Positions 9,030 through 17,919 of a stretch of 53,673 nucleotides of DNA are shown piece after piece. The position numbers and the translations under genes were made by a program. Within the stretch, counting starts at the first letter, position 1. Every line of letters begins with the position of its first letter. The notes under the pieces are model-generated. The model made no database searches. It was not told where the DNA came from and saw only the letters and a program-made list of their open reading frames with translations. The DNA is from Candidatus Bathyarchaeota archaeon. Lineage in GTDB: Archaea; Thermoproteota; Bathyarchaeia; Bathyarchaeales; Bathycorpusculaceae. Location: positions 1 to 53,673 of the forward strand of contig JACAEK010000009.1 of NCBI GenBank assembly GCA_013388895.1, given 5' to 3'.

Positions 9030-10115
9030 CTAACAAATTCTAGGGACAGGGTCTCCAACTGGTCTAGCTATTATTCTTTTGCCACCAACCACAGTCTGCA
9101 TAGCCACGCCTTTGAAGACTGATGCTGTTTCGCCGATTATTTCTGCTTCTTTTCCTTCTCTTGTTGTCTTCAAAAACTCCAAGGTTTCTTCCGCCCTTTC
9201 TTCGACTACGCCTATGATTATTTTTCCTTCGTTTCCAACTTCAAGCGGGTCTAAACCCAACATTTCACACGCCACTCTCACGTTTTCCTGTATAGGAATC
9301 TTGTCTTCGTGAATCAATATGCCTAAATGCGATTTTTCGCTGAACTCGTTTAAGGCGTCAGATAAACCACCACGAGTTGGGTCTTTCATTGCAACTATTC
9401 CACCAACCTCATCGAGCAAACGTTGAATCATGCGGTTTAATGGTTTAACGTCAGATTTTATGCCGCTTCCAAAGCTTAGTCCTTCTTGGGCAGACAGAAC
9501 AGCTAAGCCATGGTCTCCGATTGTTCCTGACAATATTATTTTGTCGCCTCCGTTGAGGTTTGAATCCAGAATCCATCTGGACTTAAGAGTGTGATTGTAC
9601 TGTTTGGCGATAGTGAGATTTTTTTCTAAGGCTGGTGTTCTTCTGCCAATTCCTGAAGTGTTTATTACGCAGCCGCCTAGGCTTCCTTTCTCAACGACCT
9701 TAGTGTCGCCAGTAACGATGCTAACTTTTGCTTCTCTGCATGTTTGTTGCATGCTAGCCAATATTCTTTCGAAATCTTTCAGGGCTAGTCCCTCTTCTAG
9801 GACAAAGCCGCACGTGAGAGCATATGGTTCCGCGCCTAAAACTGCGATATCGTTGACTGTGCCAGAGACTGATAGGCGTCCAATGTCTCCGCCTGGGAAA
9901 AATATGGGTTTAACAGCATGAGAATCGCTTTTAAGTACTATGTTGCCTATTACGGCTGCATCATCTAAGGCTTCAAGCGGAACCTCGGCGTCGACCACAC
10001 CATCACCGAAATATTTTACAATGTAATTTCTGACTAGTTCATGCATGACTGATCCGCCAGCCCCATGCAACATAGTGATGCGTTCATTCTCTACTTTCAA
10101 TCGTTTCACACTCAT
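9030..10115 (-). CDS. hypE: Hydrogenase maturation protein HypE
   Basis: A HypE of about 361 residues (AIR synthase/PurM fold). I choose the ATG at 10115 (MSVKRLKVENERITMLHG) because HypE proteins start just before the ITMLHGAGG motif; the longer frame would add 26 unrelated residues. It ends in PRIC, the canonical C-terminal Cys that is carbamoylated by HypF and dehydrated to thiocyanate. ATP-binding segments include TGDTKVVEKGSLGG and DPTRGGL. It donates cyanide to HypC-HypD. It is divergent from the DMT permease and separated from hypFCD by three unrelated genes. Confidence 0.96.
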   Translation of the reverse strand: MSVKRLKVENERITMLHGAGGSVMHELVRNYIVKYFGDGVVDAEVPLEALDDAAVIGNIVLKSDSHAVKPIFFPGGDIGRLSVSGTVNDIAVLGAEPYALTCGFVLEEGLALKDFERILASMQQTCREAKVSIVTGDTKVVEKGSLGGCVINTSGIGRRTPALEKNLTIAKQYNHTLKSRWILDSNLNGGDKIILSGTIGDHGLAVLSAQEGLSFGSGIKSDVKPLNRMIQRLLDEVGGIVAMKDPTRGGLSDALNEFSEKSHLGILIHEDKIPIQENVRVACEMLGLDPLEVGNEGKIIIGVVEERAEETLEFLKTTREGKEAEIIGETASVFKGVAMQTVVGGKRIIARPVGDPVPRIC

Positions 10116-10206
10116 CTCAATCGCATATCTAACTTCAAAGGTAAAACATAAACAAATCGTCAAGTAAGCCATATTTTTAAAAGGAAGAAACACTCTCTAG
10201 CGGATT

Positions 10207-11094
10207 ATGAAGGAAGCTTATGGTTATCTCTTGATTGTAGTAGCCTCGCTGTTATGGGGAACCATGGGGGTTCTAGGAAAACTTGCCTTTGAATATGGCA
10301 TCAATCCTGTAACGCTGACTGCCCTTAGACTGCTCATATCTTCTCTAACGATTCTTGTGCCCATACTTTTGTCCAAAAAAGAATCATTTAGAATTTACAA
10401 AAAAGACCTATCTCAATTCTTAGTTCTCGGCATTTTCGCTATTGCTCTTCAAAGAATAGCTTATTTTTATGCTGTCAACTTGACAACAGCCACAATCGCT
10501 GCCATACTGTTCTACATGTACCCCATTTTCATCACAATCTACTGTGCATCAATGCTTAAGGAAAAGGTAACGCTTCCAATTGTGTTTGCAATAATTTTGA
10601 CGTTTTCTGGCGTTGCCTTAGTGGTGAAAATCTATGAAGCTGCATCGTTAAGCACAAGTTTTGTAGGAATAGTGTTCGGAATGTTGTCAAGTGTTCTCTT
10701 TGCTCTTTACTTCCTTACTGTCAAGAAATTGAGAAGCCACTATGCAAATTGGACTTTGATGCTCTATGGTGATGGAATAGGTGCGGCTGTTCTAGCGCCA
10801 GTGATTGCTTCAACATTTTCTGAGATTCTCAGTTTTTCTCCGCAACTATGGCTCATTATACTGACCATAGCTTGGTTTCCTTCATTGTTGGCATACTTCA
10901 TATACTCCCACGCATTGAAACACGTTGAATCCTCAAAAGGAAGCATATTGTCGGCTATCGAGCCTCTATCAGCAGCAGTTTTTTCAGCAACTATACTTAG
11001 AGAGAATTTTGAGCTTTTGCAGGTTGTAGGCGTAATACTCGCATTGACAGGAGTAATTGTGCTCTTTTATAAACCCAAATTCAAAATTAGGTAA
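10207..11094 (+). CDS. EamA/DMT-family permease
   Basis: A 295-residue drug/metabolite transporter with ten predicted transmembrane helices arranged as two EamA repeats (about 1-140 and 150-290). The opening LLWGTMGVLGKLAFEYG and the repeat-two counterpart around SSVLFALYFLTVKKL are typical. Such carriers export metabolites or amino acids at the cytoplasmic membrane; the substrate cannot be predicted. It is divergent from hypE and precedes the ribosomal operon with a 168 bp gap, so it is probably a separate unit. Confidence 0.9.
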   Translation: MKEAYGYLLIVVASLLWGTMGVLGKLAFEYGINPVTLTALRLLISSLTILVPILLSKKESFRIYKKDLSQFLVLGIFAIALQRIAYFYAVNLTTATIAAILFYMYPIFITIYCASMLKEKVTLPIVFAIILTFSGVALVVKIYEAASLSTSFVGIVFGMLSSVLFALYFLTVKKLRSHYANWTLMLYGDGIGAAVLAPVIASTFSEILSFSPQLWLIILTIAWFPSLLAYFIYSHALKHVESSKGSILSAIEPLSAAVFSATILRENFELLQVVGVILALTGVIVLFYKPKFKIR

Positions 11095-11222
11095 GCTACA
11101 CATCTTATTGGCAAAAGTGAAAGCTGTCCAAAACCTTAGATTATTAACTTAACGAGAAAAAGGACAGTTCAACCTTTTAGAAAATGCGAAAAAATCGGAA
11201 AATGTTGATACTAATGGAAAGC

Positions 11223-11231
11223 CATATAAAT
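11223..11231 (+). promoter_or_regulatory. TATA box of the ribosomal operon
   Basis: CATATAAAT lies 40-52 bp upstream of the L22 start region. Transcription would start about 25 bp downstream (near 11250), leaving a short leader that includes the GGAG at 11260-11263. No ribosomal gene lies upstream, so this is the likely main promoter for the whole cluster. Confidence 0.6.
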
Positions 11232-11274
11232 CGCTGTTACGCTGTTCAATTGCACAGTTGGAGTGAATATAAAA

Positions 11275-11760
11275 GTGCCAAACTGGGGATACTCGATAAC
11301 AGAAGAACTGGACCCGGAAAAAACCGTGAAGGCCAGCGCACGAGAGGTTAGAGTATCCCATAAACATGCGAGAGAAGTATGTAAAACAATTAAGGGAATG
11401 ATGCTTACACAAGCGAAACAATACCTGAGAGACGTTATAGCTAAAAAACGGGCTGTTCCTTATACCCGATTTAGAAAAAAAGCTGGGCATAGGCACGGGC
11501 TTGTAAAAGCTTGTGCGGGCAGGTATCCTGTAAAAACATCCAAAATTGTTCTGAAATTGTTGGAAAGCGCAGAATCTAACAGTGAGTATAAGGGCTTAGA
11601 CACTGAAAGACTCCGCATAATCCATGCATCTGCATATCCTGGAATCAAGGTTAAGCGATTCATGCGAAGAGCTCAAGGAAGGGCTACGCCAAAATTCCAA
11701 ACGGTGTGCCACATCGAATTAGCCTTAGAAGAAAAGCCAGAAGCACGAGGAGAAGTCTAA
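11275..11760 (+). CDS. rpl22: 50S ribosomal protein L22 (uL22)
   Basis: Archaeal L22, about 161 residues. The GTG at 11275 (VPNWGYSITEELDPEKTVKA) has GGAG at 11260-11263 at a suitable distance and matches the family start; a GTG at 11263 would add four residues. Conserved features are the ASAREVRVSHKHAREVCKTIKG helix region (about 20-40) and the long hairpin reaching into the exit tunnel, ending RFMRRAQGRATPKFQTVCH. It is the first gene of the operon: L3, L4, L23, L2 and S19, which usually precede it, are absent. Its TAA overlaps the S3 ATG. Confidence 0.95.
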   Translation: MPNWGYSITEELDPEKTVKASAREVRVSHKHAREVCKTIKGMMLTQAKQYLRDVIAKKRAVPYTRFRKKAGHRHGLVKACAGRYPVKTSKIVLKLLESAESNSEYKGLDTERLRIIHASAYPGIKVKRFMRRAQGRATPKFQTVCHIELALEEKPEARGEV

Positions 11761-12524
11761 TGGCAGTTGTCAAACATTTCATAACGGAATCGGTGAAGAG
11801 AACAGAGATTGACGAGTTTTTGCAGAAAAAACTTGAAAGAGCCGGATACGGCGGAGTGTCAATATCGAAAACACCGTTGGGAACGCACATAGTCATTTAT
11901 GCAATGCGTCCTGGTCTAGTAATAGGACGCGGCGGAACAACGATAAAAGAACTTGCCACTATCTTGGAGGAAAAATTCAAAGTTTCTAACCCACAGATTT
12001 CTGTTTCCGAAATCGAGATTCCAGAATTAAACGCTTATGTTGTTGCCTCACGTGTGGCGTCAGCCTTACAGAGGGGCATCCATTTCAGGCGTGCTGGTTT
12101 CTGGGCACTAAATCAAGTGATGGATGCTGGAGCTTTAGGCGTAGAAATAACTATAAGCGGCAAATTAAGAACCGAAAGGGCAAGATTTGAAAAATTCCGC
12201 ATCGGATATTTACCGAGATGTGGCGATCCGCCCCTAAAGTATATGCGAAGAGCTGAAGTTCACGTTCAGCTGAAACCTGGCATATTTGGCATAAGAGTCA
12301 GGATAATGCCACCGGACGTAGTTTTTCCAGACAAAATTGAAATCATCGAGGCTGCCCCAGCGTCAGAAGAAGAAAAGCTGGAAGAAGCTGGGAAAACCGA
12401 AGAAACATTAGAGGAGATAACGCCAACGGAGGAAGAGGCAACAGAAGCCGCAGAAACCGAAGGTGAAGAAAAAGTTACAGAGGCCTCTAAAGAGACGAGC
12501 GAAGAAACGGAGGGAGTCGAATAG
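11760..12524 (+). CDS. rps3: 30S ribosomal protein S3 (uS3)
   Basis: Archaeal S3 starting MAVVKHFITESVKRTEIDEF at the ATG that overlaps the L22 stop. The KH domain is visible (RPGLVIGRGGTTIKEL, about residues 43-60), as is the C-terminal S3 domain ending near residue 200. It binds mRNA at the entry site of the small subunit. It carries an acidic tail of more than 50 residues (from about 200) made almost only of Glu, Thr, Ala and Lys, longer than in many archaeal S3 proteins. The stop overlaps the L29 GTG by one base. Confidence 0.97.
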   Translation: MAVVKHFITESVKRTEIDEFLQKKLERAGYGGVSISKTPLGTHIVIYAMRPGLVIGRGGTTIKELATILEEKFKVSNPQISVSEIEIPELNAYVVASRVASALQRGIHFRRAGFWALNQVMDAGALGVEITISGKLRTERARFEKFRIGYLPRCGDPPLKYMRRAEVHVQLKPGIFGIRVRIMPPDVVFPDKIEIIEAAPASEEEKLEEAGKTEETLEEITPTEEEATEAAETEGEEKVTEASKETSEETEGVE

Positions 12525-12826
12525 TGCCGATACTACGAGTGAAAGAAATACGGGGTATGCCTCATGAAGAACGGATGAAGCGTCTCGACGAATTTCGAAC
12601 AGAGCTTTTGAGACTGAAAACCATGATTCGAGCAGGTGGTACGGTAGAACATCCATCAAGAATTAAAGAGCTGCGTAGAACAGTTGCTCGCATACTAACC
12701 ATAGAAAACGAGCCAAAGCCCGCACAGAAAAAGAAACAAAAAACCACAACGAAAAAAGCAGAAGCAAAACCAAAATCGAAGAAAGCAAAGGCAACAGCAA
12801 AGGTTAAGGAGAAAAAAGAGAAATGA
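12524..12826 (+). CDS. rpl29: 50S ribosomal protein L29 (uL29) with basic tail
   Basis: L29, starting at a GTG fused to the S3 stop (TAGTG). Residues 1-65 form the normal two-helix L29 fold (VKEIRGMPHEERMKRLDEF, then the GGTVEHPSRIKELRRTVARILT segment). Residues 66-100 are a Lys/Ala/Thr low-complexity extension resembling a histone H1 tail, absent from most L29 proteins, which end near residue 70. L29 sits near the tunnel exit where SRP docks, so the tail could be exposed. It overlaps rnp1 by four bases (ATGA). Confidence 0.95.
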   Translation: MPILRVKEIRGMPHEERMKRLDEFRTELLRLKTMIRAGGTVEHPSRIKELRRTVARILTIENEPKPAQKKKQKTTTKKAEAKPKSKKAKATAKVKEKKEK

Positions 12827-13104
12827 AGATCACGCCCGACATAATTCGCCACGAATTCATCAACATAGAAACAAAAGTTTGTAGAAAACCACAGGCCAGC
12901 TACGCTAAAATATCGGGCAAAATCATAGATGAAACACGAAACACTTTTGTAATCTTGCACAAAGGAAAAAAGAAAACAATCATAAAGGATTTAGCAATTT
13001 TTCAATTCAAGTTTTCTGATGGAACAATTGCTGAAATCGATGGCAAACTTCTTGTTGGAAGACCTGAAGACCGCCTCAAAAGGCATGTTAGGAGACTCTG
13101 GTAA
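12823..13104 (+). CDS. rnp1: RNase P protein component 1 (Rpp29/Pop4)
   Basis: A 93-residue archaeal Rpp29 (Rnp1), the small Sm-like barrel that binds RNase P RNA with Rpp21 and helps in tRNA 5' maturation. The start MKITPDIIRHEFINIETKV and the central GKIIDETRNTFVI segment are typical. It overlaps L29 by ATGA and the S17 ATG by one base, the usual archaeal position between L29 and S17. Confidence 0.93.
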   Translation: MKITPDIIRHEFINIETKVCRKPQASYAKISGKIIDETRNTFVILHKGKKKTIIKDLAIFQFKFSDGTIAEIDGKLLVGRPEDRLKRHVRRLW

Positions 13105-13433
13105 TGTCACTGACTTTCAAAAAGCCCAAGAAGACTTGTGATGACAGAAATTGTCCCTTTCATGGAAGTCTTCCAATAAGAGGTCGCATATTTGAAGGTG
13201 CAGTTGTAAGCGCAAAAATGGATAAAACAGTCATCGTAAAACGCGATTATCTGCATTATATTCCAAAGTTTATGCGCTATGAAAGAAGACACAGTCGAAT
13301 TCCATCCCATAACCCGCCTTGCATTGACGTGAAAGAAGGCGACCGCGTAGCAATAGCTGAATGTCGACCATTAAGCAAAACCGTGTCCTTTGTTGTCGTT
13401 GAGAAACTGGAGGAAAAGAAGAATGGCGGCTAA
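13104..13433 (+). CDS. rps17: 30S ribosomal protein S17 (uS17)
   Basis: A 109-residue archaeal S17 with an N-terminal archaeal extension ([20 protein letters not shown]) and the OB-fold core ([51 protein letters not shown]). It binds 16S rRNA early in assembly. The ATG at 13104 shares a base with the rnp1 stop (TAATG). It overlaps the L14 start by 11 bases. Confidence 0.97.
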   Translation: MSLTFKKPKKTCDDRNCPFHGSLPIRGRIFEGAVVSAKMDKTVIVKRDYLHYIPKFMRYERRHSRIPSHNPPCIDVKEGDRVAIAECRPLSKTVSFVVVEKLEEKKNGG

Positions 13434-13863
13434 GGCAAAACAAAGGGCGCTAGTTGCTAAAGGAATGATCGGACATGGACCCAAACTCTCCAGGGGACTG
13501 CTTGCTGGGTCAGTACTTAAATGTGCGGACAACACAGGCGCTAGAAAACTGCGTCTAGTTCAAGTCATGGGATATAAGGGACGGTTACGCCGTTATCCGT
13601 CTGCTTCATTAGGCGATAGAGTTACTGTTTCTGTCAGACAAGGAACGCCAGATATGCGAAAGAAGATTTTCCAAGGTGTTATTGTGAGACAGAGAAAGCC
13701 CTTCAGAAGAGTTGACGGCATGTGGATTCAATTCGAAGATAATGCGGCTGTAATAATAACGCCAGACGGCGAAATGAAAGGTTCAGAAATTCGAGGGCCA
13801 GTAGCAAAAGAGGCGGCTGAAAGATGGCCGAGAATAGCAAGTGCTGCCAGCATAATTATCTGA
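13423..13863 (+). CDS. rpl14: 50S ribosomal protein L14 (uL14)
   Basis: L14, 146 residues from the ATG at 13423 ([20 protein letters not shown]). The start lies inside the S17 C-terminal codons and follows GGAGGAAAAGAAG. The conserved L14 core is [23 protein letters not shown], then [21 protein letters not shown] and [21 protein letters not shown]. It forms part of the intersubunit bridge region. The following gene has a strong GAGGTGA ribosome site straddling this stop. Confidence 0.97.
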   Translation: MAAKAKQRALVAKGMIGHGPKLSRGLLAGSVLKCADNTGARKLRLVQVMGYKGRLRRYPSASLGDRVTVSVRQGTPDMRKKIFQGVIVRQRKPFRRVDGMWIQFEDNAAVIITPDGEMKGSEIRGPVAKEAAERWPRIASAASIII

Positions 13864-13872
13864 GGTGAAAAA

Positions 13873-14478
13873 ATGCAAGCAACAAAACCAGTAACGAAGC
13901 CGTCGAAACAAAGAAAAATGGTCTTCCAAGCACCTGCTCACATAAGGTACAAGCTTTTTTCCGCACATCTTTCACCAGAGTTGAAGTCTTCACACGGAGT
14001 CAACAGTCTTCCAGTCAGACGCGGCGATACAGTTCGCGTCATGCGTGGCGACAACAAAGGATTTGAAGGAAAAATCACGAATGTCAACAGGAAAAGATAT
14101 AAAATTTATGTTGAAGGCTTAACACGCGAAAAAGTTGACGGAACTACCATATTCATTCCGATACATCCGTCAAAAGTCATGATTACCGCCCTTAATCTGG
14201 ACGACAAGTGGCGAAAAAAAATTCTTCAAAGAAAGAAGGCTGTTTCAGAGAAGGAAGAGGCTAAAGTTAAACCTCTCAAGAAAGAGGTTACGGAAGTAAA
14301 AGAAAAGATGGTTGAAGAGAAACTGCCAGAAGAAAAACCGAGAAGAAGAAAGAAAAAAGCACCAGCCAAAAAACTAACCGTGAAAGAAACCCAAGAAAAA
14401 CCCGAAGAAGCCAAACCAAAAACAAAGAAACCGCGAGCCAAACGCAAGGCTGAAAAGAAAACCGAGGAAGGAACATAA
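13873..14478 (+). CDS. rpl24: 50S ribosomal protein L24 (uL24) with long charged tail
   Basis: A 201-residue L24. Residues 1-120 are the normal protein with its KOW domain (LPVRRGDTVRVMRGDNKGFEGKI; GTTIFIPIHPSKVMITAL). The last 80 residues are a Lys/Glu-rich, probably disordered tail, so the protein is far longer than the usual 120-130 residues. The start ATG is preceded by GAGGTGA at 13862-13868, a near-perfect match to the anti-SD sequence at the end of this window's 16S gene. L24 starts large-subunit assembly near the tunnel exit. Confidence 0.96.
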   Translation: MQATKPVTKPSKQRKMVFQAPAHIRYKLFSAHLSPELKSSHGVNSLPVRRGDTVRVMRGDNKGFEGKITNVNRKRYKIYVEGLTREKVDGTTIFIPIHPSKVMITALNLDDKWRKKILQRKKAVSEKEEAKVKPLKKEVTEVKEKMVEEKLPEEKPRRRKKKAPAKKLTVKETQEKPEEAKPKTKKPRAKRKAEKKTEEGT

Positions 14479-14480
14479 AT

Positions 14481-15239
14481 TTGGGTAAGAAAGGAGGATC
14501 AACAGGCTTAAAGCGCAAACCTGCGCCTAGATTCTGGCCAATTCACAGAAAAGAATTCACTTGGGTTGTGAAGCCTTCTCCAGGGCCTCATCCTCTACAA
14601 GAAAGTCTTCCTTTGGCTGTTGGTCTGCGTGACATTCTAGGATTTGCCCAAACAAGGAAAGAGGCTAAAACAATAGTCTCGCAAGGAAAAATATATGTTA
14701 ATGGCAAAATCAGACGCAAAGACAGCTTTCCAATTTCTCTAGTGGATGTCATCACGATACCCGATGTTGACAAGAGCTTTCGAATATTGCCATCCGCAAA
14801 AGGCCTAATTCTCTATCCGATCAACAAGGAAGAATCATCATTCAAACTCTGCAGAATAGAGAACAAAACAACCGTGAAAAATGGTCATGTGCAAGTCAAC
14901 ATCAATGATGGTTCAAACATCTTGGTAAAGGTTGCTGATGCGAAGAAGCCGCAGGAAGACGTTTACATGACTCTTGACACTTTAAAAATAAGCCTGCCAG
15001 AGAGGCAGATTATTGAACATGTGAAGATGAAAGAAGATAGTTTTGCGATAATAACTGGTGGAAAAAACATAGGAAAATATGGCAAGATAGTTGAAATTGA
15101 AAAGACAAAAGCAAAGAAACGCAGAAACGCCTTTGTAACGATTGAAGATGCAAAAGGCAATCGTTACCAGACAATCTTGGACTTCGTGTTTGCAATAGGC
15201 GAAACAAAGCAGCTGATAACATTGCCGGAGGCTGTTTAA
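14481..15239 (+). CDS. rps4e: 30S ribosomal protein S4e
   Basis: A 252-residue S4e, an archaeal/eukaryotic-only protein. The start is TTG at 14481, two bases after the L24 stop (MGKKGGSTGLKRKPAPRFWP). It has an S4-like RNA-binding segment (SLPLAVGLRDILGFAQTRKE and GKIYVNGKIRRKDSFPISLVD), a central domain and a C-terminal KOW motif (DSFAIITGGKNIGKYGKIVEIE). It is followed one base later by the L5 TTG, so S4e and L5 are tightly coupled. Confidence 0.97.
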   Translation: MGKKGGSTGLKRKPAPRFWPIHRKEFTWVVKPSPGPHPLQESLPLAVGLRDILGFAQTRKEAKTIVSQGKIYVNGKIRRKDSFPISLVDVITIPDVDKSFRILPSAKGLILYPINKEESSFKLCRIENKTTVKNGHVQVNINDGSNILVKVADAKKPQEDVYMTLDTLKISLPERQIIEHVKMKEDSFAIITGGKNIGKYGKIVEIEKTKAKKRRNAFVTIEDAKGNRYQTILDFVFAIGETKQLITLPEAV

Positions 15240-15240
15240 A

Positions 15241-15780
15241 TTGTCTGAGGAAGAGATTCGCAAGAAGTGGGAACAACAGCCAATGCTTAAACCCAAAATC
15301 ACCAAAGTCGTCGTCAACATCAGCGTAGGAAAATCTGGCGAACCACTCGAAAAAGCCACGAAAGTTTTGAAGGAAATAACTGGGCAAAATCCTTGTAAAA
15401 GAAAAGCCAAGAAAAGCGTAAGGGATTTCGGCATCAGAAAAGGTGAACCAATAGCCTGCATCGTAACCCTTAGAAAAGAGAAGACAACAGAATTCTTGAA
15501 AAAAGTCTTACCTATAATTGACAATAAGCTTTCTAAAGAATGCTTCGACGAGTACGGCAACTTCTCATTTGGAATCAAAGAGCACATCGAAATTCCAGGT
15601 GTAAAATACGACCCTGACATCGGCATATTTGGCATGGACATTTGTGTCTCATTAAGTCGTGCAGGATATCGCGTGAAAAACAGGCGCAGAAAAGAAACAA
15701 GCATCGGCTCAAAACACATTTTGATGTCAGATGAATCCACAGTGTTTGTGAAAGATGCTTTGGGAGTTGAAATTGTATAA
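15241..15780 (+). CDS. rpl5: 50S ribosomal protein L5 (uL5)
   Basis: A 179-residue archaeal L5 from a TTG start directly after S4e. Conserved pieces: [22 protein letters not shown], then the [21 protein letters not shown] strand, and [34 protein letters not shown]. It binds 5S rRNA and the P-site tRNA region. Followed by S14 after 14 bases. Confidence 0.96.
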   Translation: MSEEEIRKKWEQQPMLKPKITKVVVNISVGKSGEPLEKATKVLKEITGQNPCKRKAKKSVRDFGIRKGEPIACIVTLRKEKTTEFLKKVLPIIDNKLSKECFDEYGNFSFGIKEHIEIPGVKYDPDIGIFGMDICVSLSRAGYRVKNRRRKETSIGSKHILMSDESTVFVKDALGVEIV

Positions 15781-15794
15781 AGCGGAGGGCAAGT

Positions 15795-15959
15795 ATGGGC
15801 AAGCAGAAACCTAAAAAAGAGAGGAAATATGGAAAAGGTGCAAGACCATGTAGTAGATGCGGCTCTTACGGACCCGTTATTCGACGTTACAACTTATATT
15901 TATGTCGGCATTGTTTTAGAGAAGTAGCCAAAAAACTTGGTTTCAAAAAATATGAGTGA
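15795..15959 (+). CDS. rps14: 30S ribosomal protein S14 (uS14), zinc-binding type
   Basis: A 54-residue S14 starting at ATG 15795 ([19 protein letters not shown]), preceded by GGAGGGCAAGT. It has two CxxC knuckles, CSRC and CRHC, so this is the zinc-binding type-Z form found in archaea. Its C-terminal [11 protein letters not shown] is standard. It overlaps the upstream GTG codon of the S8 frame by four bases, though S8 probably starts at 15971. Confidence 0.95.
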   Translation: MGKQKPKKERKYGKGARPCSRCGSYGPVIRRYNLYLCRHCFREVAKKLGFKKYE

Positions 15960-15970
15960 CGAGGAAAAAC

Positions 15971-16357
15971 ATGATGGACACACTGGCAAATGCTCTGACA
16001 ACTATCATTAACAACGAAATGCGCAACAAACGCGAATGCATTATTAGTCCTGCCTCTAAACTTTTGGGCAGGATTTTGAGGATTATACAGTTGAACGGTT
16101 ACATCGGAGAATTCGAGTTCATAGATGATGGTCGTTCTGGAAAGTTCAAGGTGCAGCTTTTGGGCAGGATAAACAAGTGCGGTGCCATTAGACCTCGCTT
16201 CTCAGTTAGGGTGGACGAATTTGAGGAGTGGGAAAAGAAGTTCCTTCCATCAAGAGAAGTAGGCATACTTGTTGTCTCAACACCAGAAGGAGTGTTATCT
16301 CACAAAGAAGCCATGGAGAAACACACTGGAGGAAGACTCTTAGCTTTTGTCTACTAG
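15971..16357 (+). CDS. rps8: 30S ribosomal protein S8 (uS8)
   Basis: An archaeal S8 of about 128 residues. I prefer the ATG at 15971 ([20 protein letters not shown]): it has GAGG at 15961-15964 and matches the family start, whereas the GTG at 15956 would add MTRKN. Conserved motifs are [24 protein letters not shown] and the C-terminal [23 protein letters not shown]8 binds helix 21 of 16S rRNA and often represses its own operon by binding spc mRNA. Confidence 0.96.
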   Translation: MMDTLANALTTIINNEMRNKRECIISPASKLLGRILRIIQLNGYIGEFEFIDDGRSGKFKVQLLGRINKCGAIRPRFSVRVDEFEEWEKKFLPSREVGILVVSTPEGVLSHKEAMEKHTGGRLLAFVY

Positions 16358-16373
16358 AAACGAGGGGGCTTAT

Positions 16374-16919
16374 GTGCGGGCAGTTGAAATCTCAAAAACC
16401 ATACAAGTTCCAGACAATGTCGAAGTTACCATTGAAGGTCGAAAGGTAATGGTTAAAGGTGCAAAGGGAACATTGACCCGCTATTTTTCTTTCGCTCCCA
16501 TATCTATCGAGCTTAAGGAAAAAATGGTTCGTGTTTGGGCTGAATGGCCCAGAAAAAAAGAATCTGCCTTAGTAGGTACCATTTATTCACATATTCAGAA
16601 CATGATTACAGGCGCTAGTAAAGGTTTTACATATAAGCTCAAGATAGTTTTCTCTCACTTTCCCATTTCAGTAAAAGTTAAGGATAAAGCAATTTTAATC
16701 GAGAATTTCACGGGTGAACGTAACCCAAGAAAAGCTAAGCTGATTGGCAACGCTCAAGTCAAAATTCAAAGCGAAGACGTGATTGTTCAAGGCATAAATT
16801 TGGAAGAGGTAAGTCAAACAGCCTCAAACATTGAGCAAGCCACTAAAGTTAAAAGGAAAGATCCGCGGGTTTTCTTGGACGGCTTGTACGTGTATGAACG
16901 AGTGGAGGGAATGGAGTAA
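16374..16919 (+). CDS. rpl6: 50S ribosomal protein L6 (uL6)
   Basis: L6 of about 181 residues. The GTG at 16374 (RAVEISKTIQVPDNVEVTIE) follows GAGGGGG at 16362-16368 and matches the family start; an in-frame ATG at 16347 lies inside the S8 coding end and is unlikely. Two L6 repeats are visible; the second contains FSHFPISVKVKDKAILIENF and the GERNPRKAKLIGNAQVKI motif. The C-terminus ends with the archaeal KRKDPRVFLDGLYVYERVEG segment. Its stop overlaps the L32e ATG (TAATG). Confidence 0.95.
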   Translation: MRAVEISKTIQVPDNVEVTIEGRKVMVKGAKGTLTRYFSFAPISIELKEKMVRVWAEWPRKKESALVGTIYSHIQNMITGASKGFTYKLKIVFSHFPISVKVKDKAILIENFTGERNPRKAKLIGNAQVKIQSEDVIVQGINLEEVSQTASNIEQATKVKRKDPRVFLDGLYVYERVEGME

Positions 16920-17467
16920 TGAAAAGACCGTCAACTTCCGGGGAAAAAGTACTAAAACTGAGGGCGCGTGTAAAAAAGCAGAAGCCCAGTTTTGTCAGAC
17001 AAGAGAGTTGGCGGCACACGCGCCTAAAGGAAAACTGGCGTAAACCACGTGGCTTAGACAACAAAATGCGAAGAAAGATCAAAGGATGGCCGCGAACCGT
17101 AGAGGTTGGATATAGAGGACCTAAAGTCGCCAGGGGGCTCCATCCATCTGGCTATGAGGAAGTTTTAGTGTATAACGCTGAGCAGCTTTGGGAATTGGAC
17201 CCGAAGACACAAGCCGCGAAAATTGGGCACACTGTGGGCAAGCGGAAAAGGGCTAGAATCATCGTGGAAGCGAAAAAGAGAAAAATAATCATTCTCAATT
17301 TTAAAGAACCTAAAGAAGTTGCTAAAGAAGAATTGGCAGAAGAAGCTGAAAAGAAAGAGGCGATTGAAGAAGAAAAAGCGGAAGAGGCAACAGAAGAGGC
17401 AGAAACGGAAAAAGAAAAGCCGAAACCGAAAAAGAAACGTAAAAGAAGGAGTAAAGAAAAACAATGA
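16919..17467 (+). CDS. rpl32e: 50S ribosomal protein L32e with acidic tail
   Basis: A 182-residue L32e. Residues 1-125 carry the family core (SFVRQESWRHTRLKENWRKP, then GYRGPKVARGLHPSGYEEVLV and IGHTVGKRKRARIIVEAKKR). The last 55 residues are Glu/Lys-rich low complexity, first acidic and then basic (ending KKRKRRSKEKQ), so the protein is longer than most archaeal L32e. Found only in archaea and eukaryotes. It overlaps L19e by four bases (ATGA). Confidence 0.95.
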   Translation: MKRPSTSGEKVLKLRARVKKQKPSFVRQESWRHTRLKENWRKPRGLDNKMRRKIKGWPRTVEVGYRGPKVARGLHPSGYEEVLVYNAEQLWELDPKTQAAKIGHTVGKRKRARIIVEAKKRKIIILNFKEPKEVAKEELAEEAEKKEAIEEEKAEEATEEAETEKEKPKPKKKRKRRSKEKQ

Positions 17468-17919
17468 CGGATCTAAAGAATCAACGCCGTCTAGCATCGC
17501 AAATACTGAAAGTTGGACACAATCGTGTTTGGATAAATCCAGAGAGAATGGAAGATGCGGAAGCTGCGATGACTCGAGAAGAAATCAAAAAACTGATTCA
17601 CGAAGGCCTCATTAAAGCGTTACCTAAAAAAGGCGTAAGTCGTGCAAGAGCGCGAATTATACATGCAAAGAAAAAACAGAAACGGCGATCTGGGCGTGGT
17701 TCCAAGACCGGGTCAAGCCGTGCCAAAATCTCTAAGAAAGAGGCTTGGATGAGTAAGATTCGAGCATTAAGAAAGAGACTTCGCGCATTAAAAGTCAACA
17801 AGACCATCACTGAGAATACTTATCGAAAAGCGTATAAGTTGTCAAGTAGTGGCAAGTTCGTTTCTGTGGCAGATTTAGAGCGTTACTTGAAGACGCATGA
17901 TTTGTGGAGGAAACGTTAA
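17464..17919 (+). CDS. rpl19e: 50S ribosomal protein L19e
   Basis: A 151-residue L19e, archaeal/eukaryotic. The N-terminal LKNQRRLASQILKVGHNRVW, the middle basic helix rich in Arg/Lys (RARARIIHAKKKQKRRSGRG) and the C-terminal NTYRKAYKLSSSGKFVSVADL segment are all typical. It forms an intersubunit bridge. It starts at an ATGA overlap with L32e and shares a base with the L18 ATG. Confidence 0.97.
   Translation: MTDLKNQRRLASQILKVGHNRVWINPERMEDAEAAMTREEIKKLIHEGLIKALPKKGVSRARARIIHAKKKQKRRSGRGSKTGSSRAKISKKEAWMSKIRALRKRLRALKVNKTITENTYRKAYKLSSSGKFVSVADLERYLKTHDLWRKR

Noticed and set aside
14982-15740. A 252-residue minus-strand frame opposite S4e and L5
   Set aside because: It lies wholly opposite two certain ribosomal genes and has Phe/Leu/Ser-rich antisense composition.
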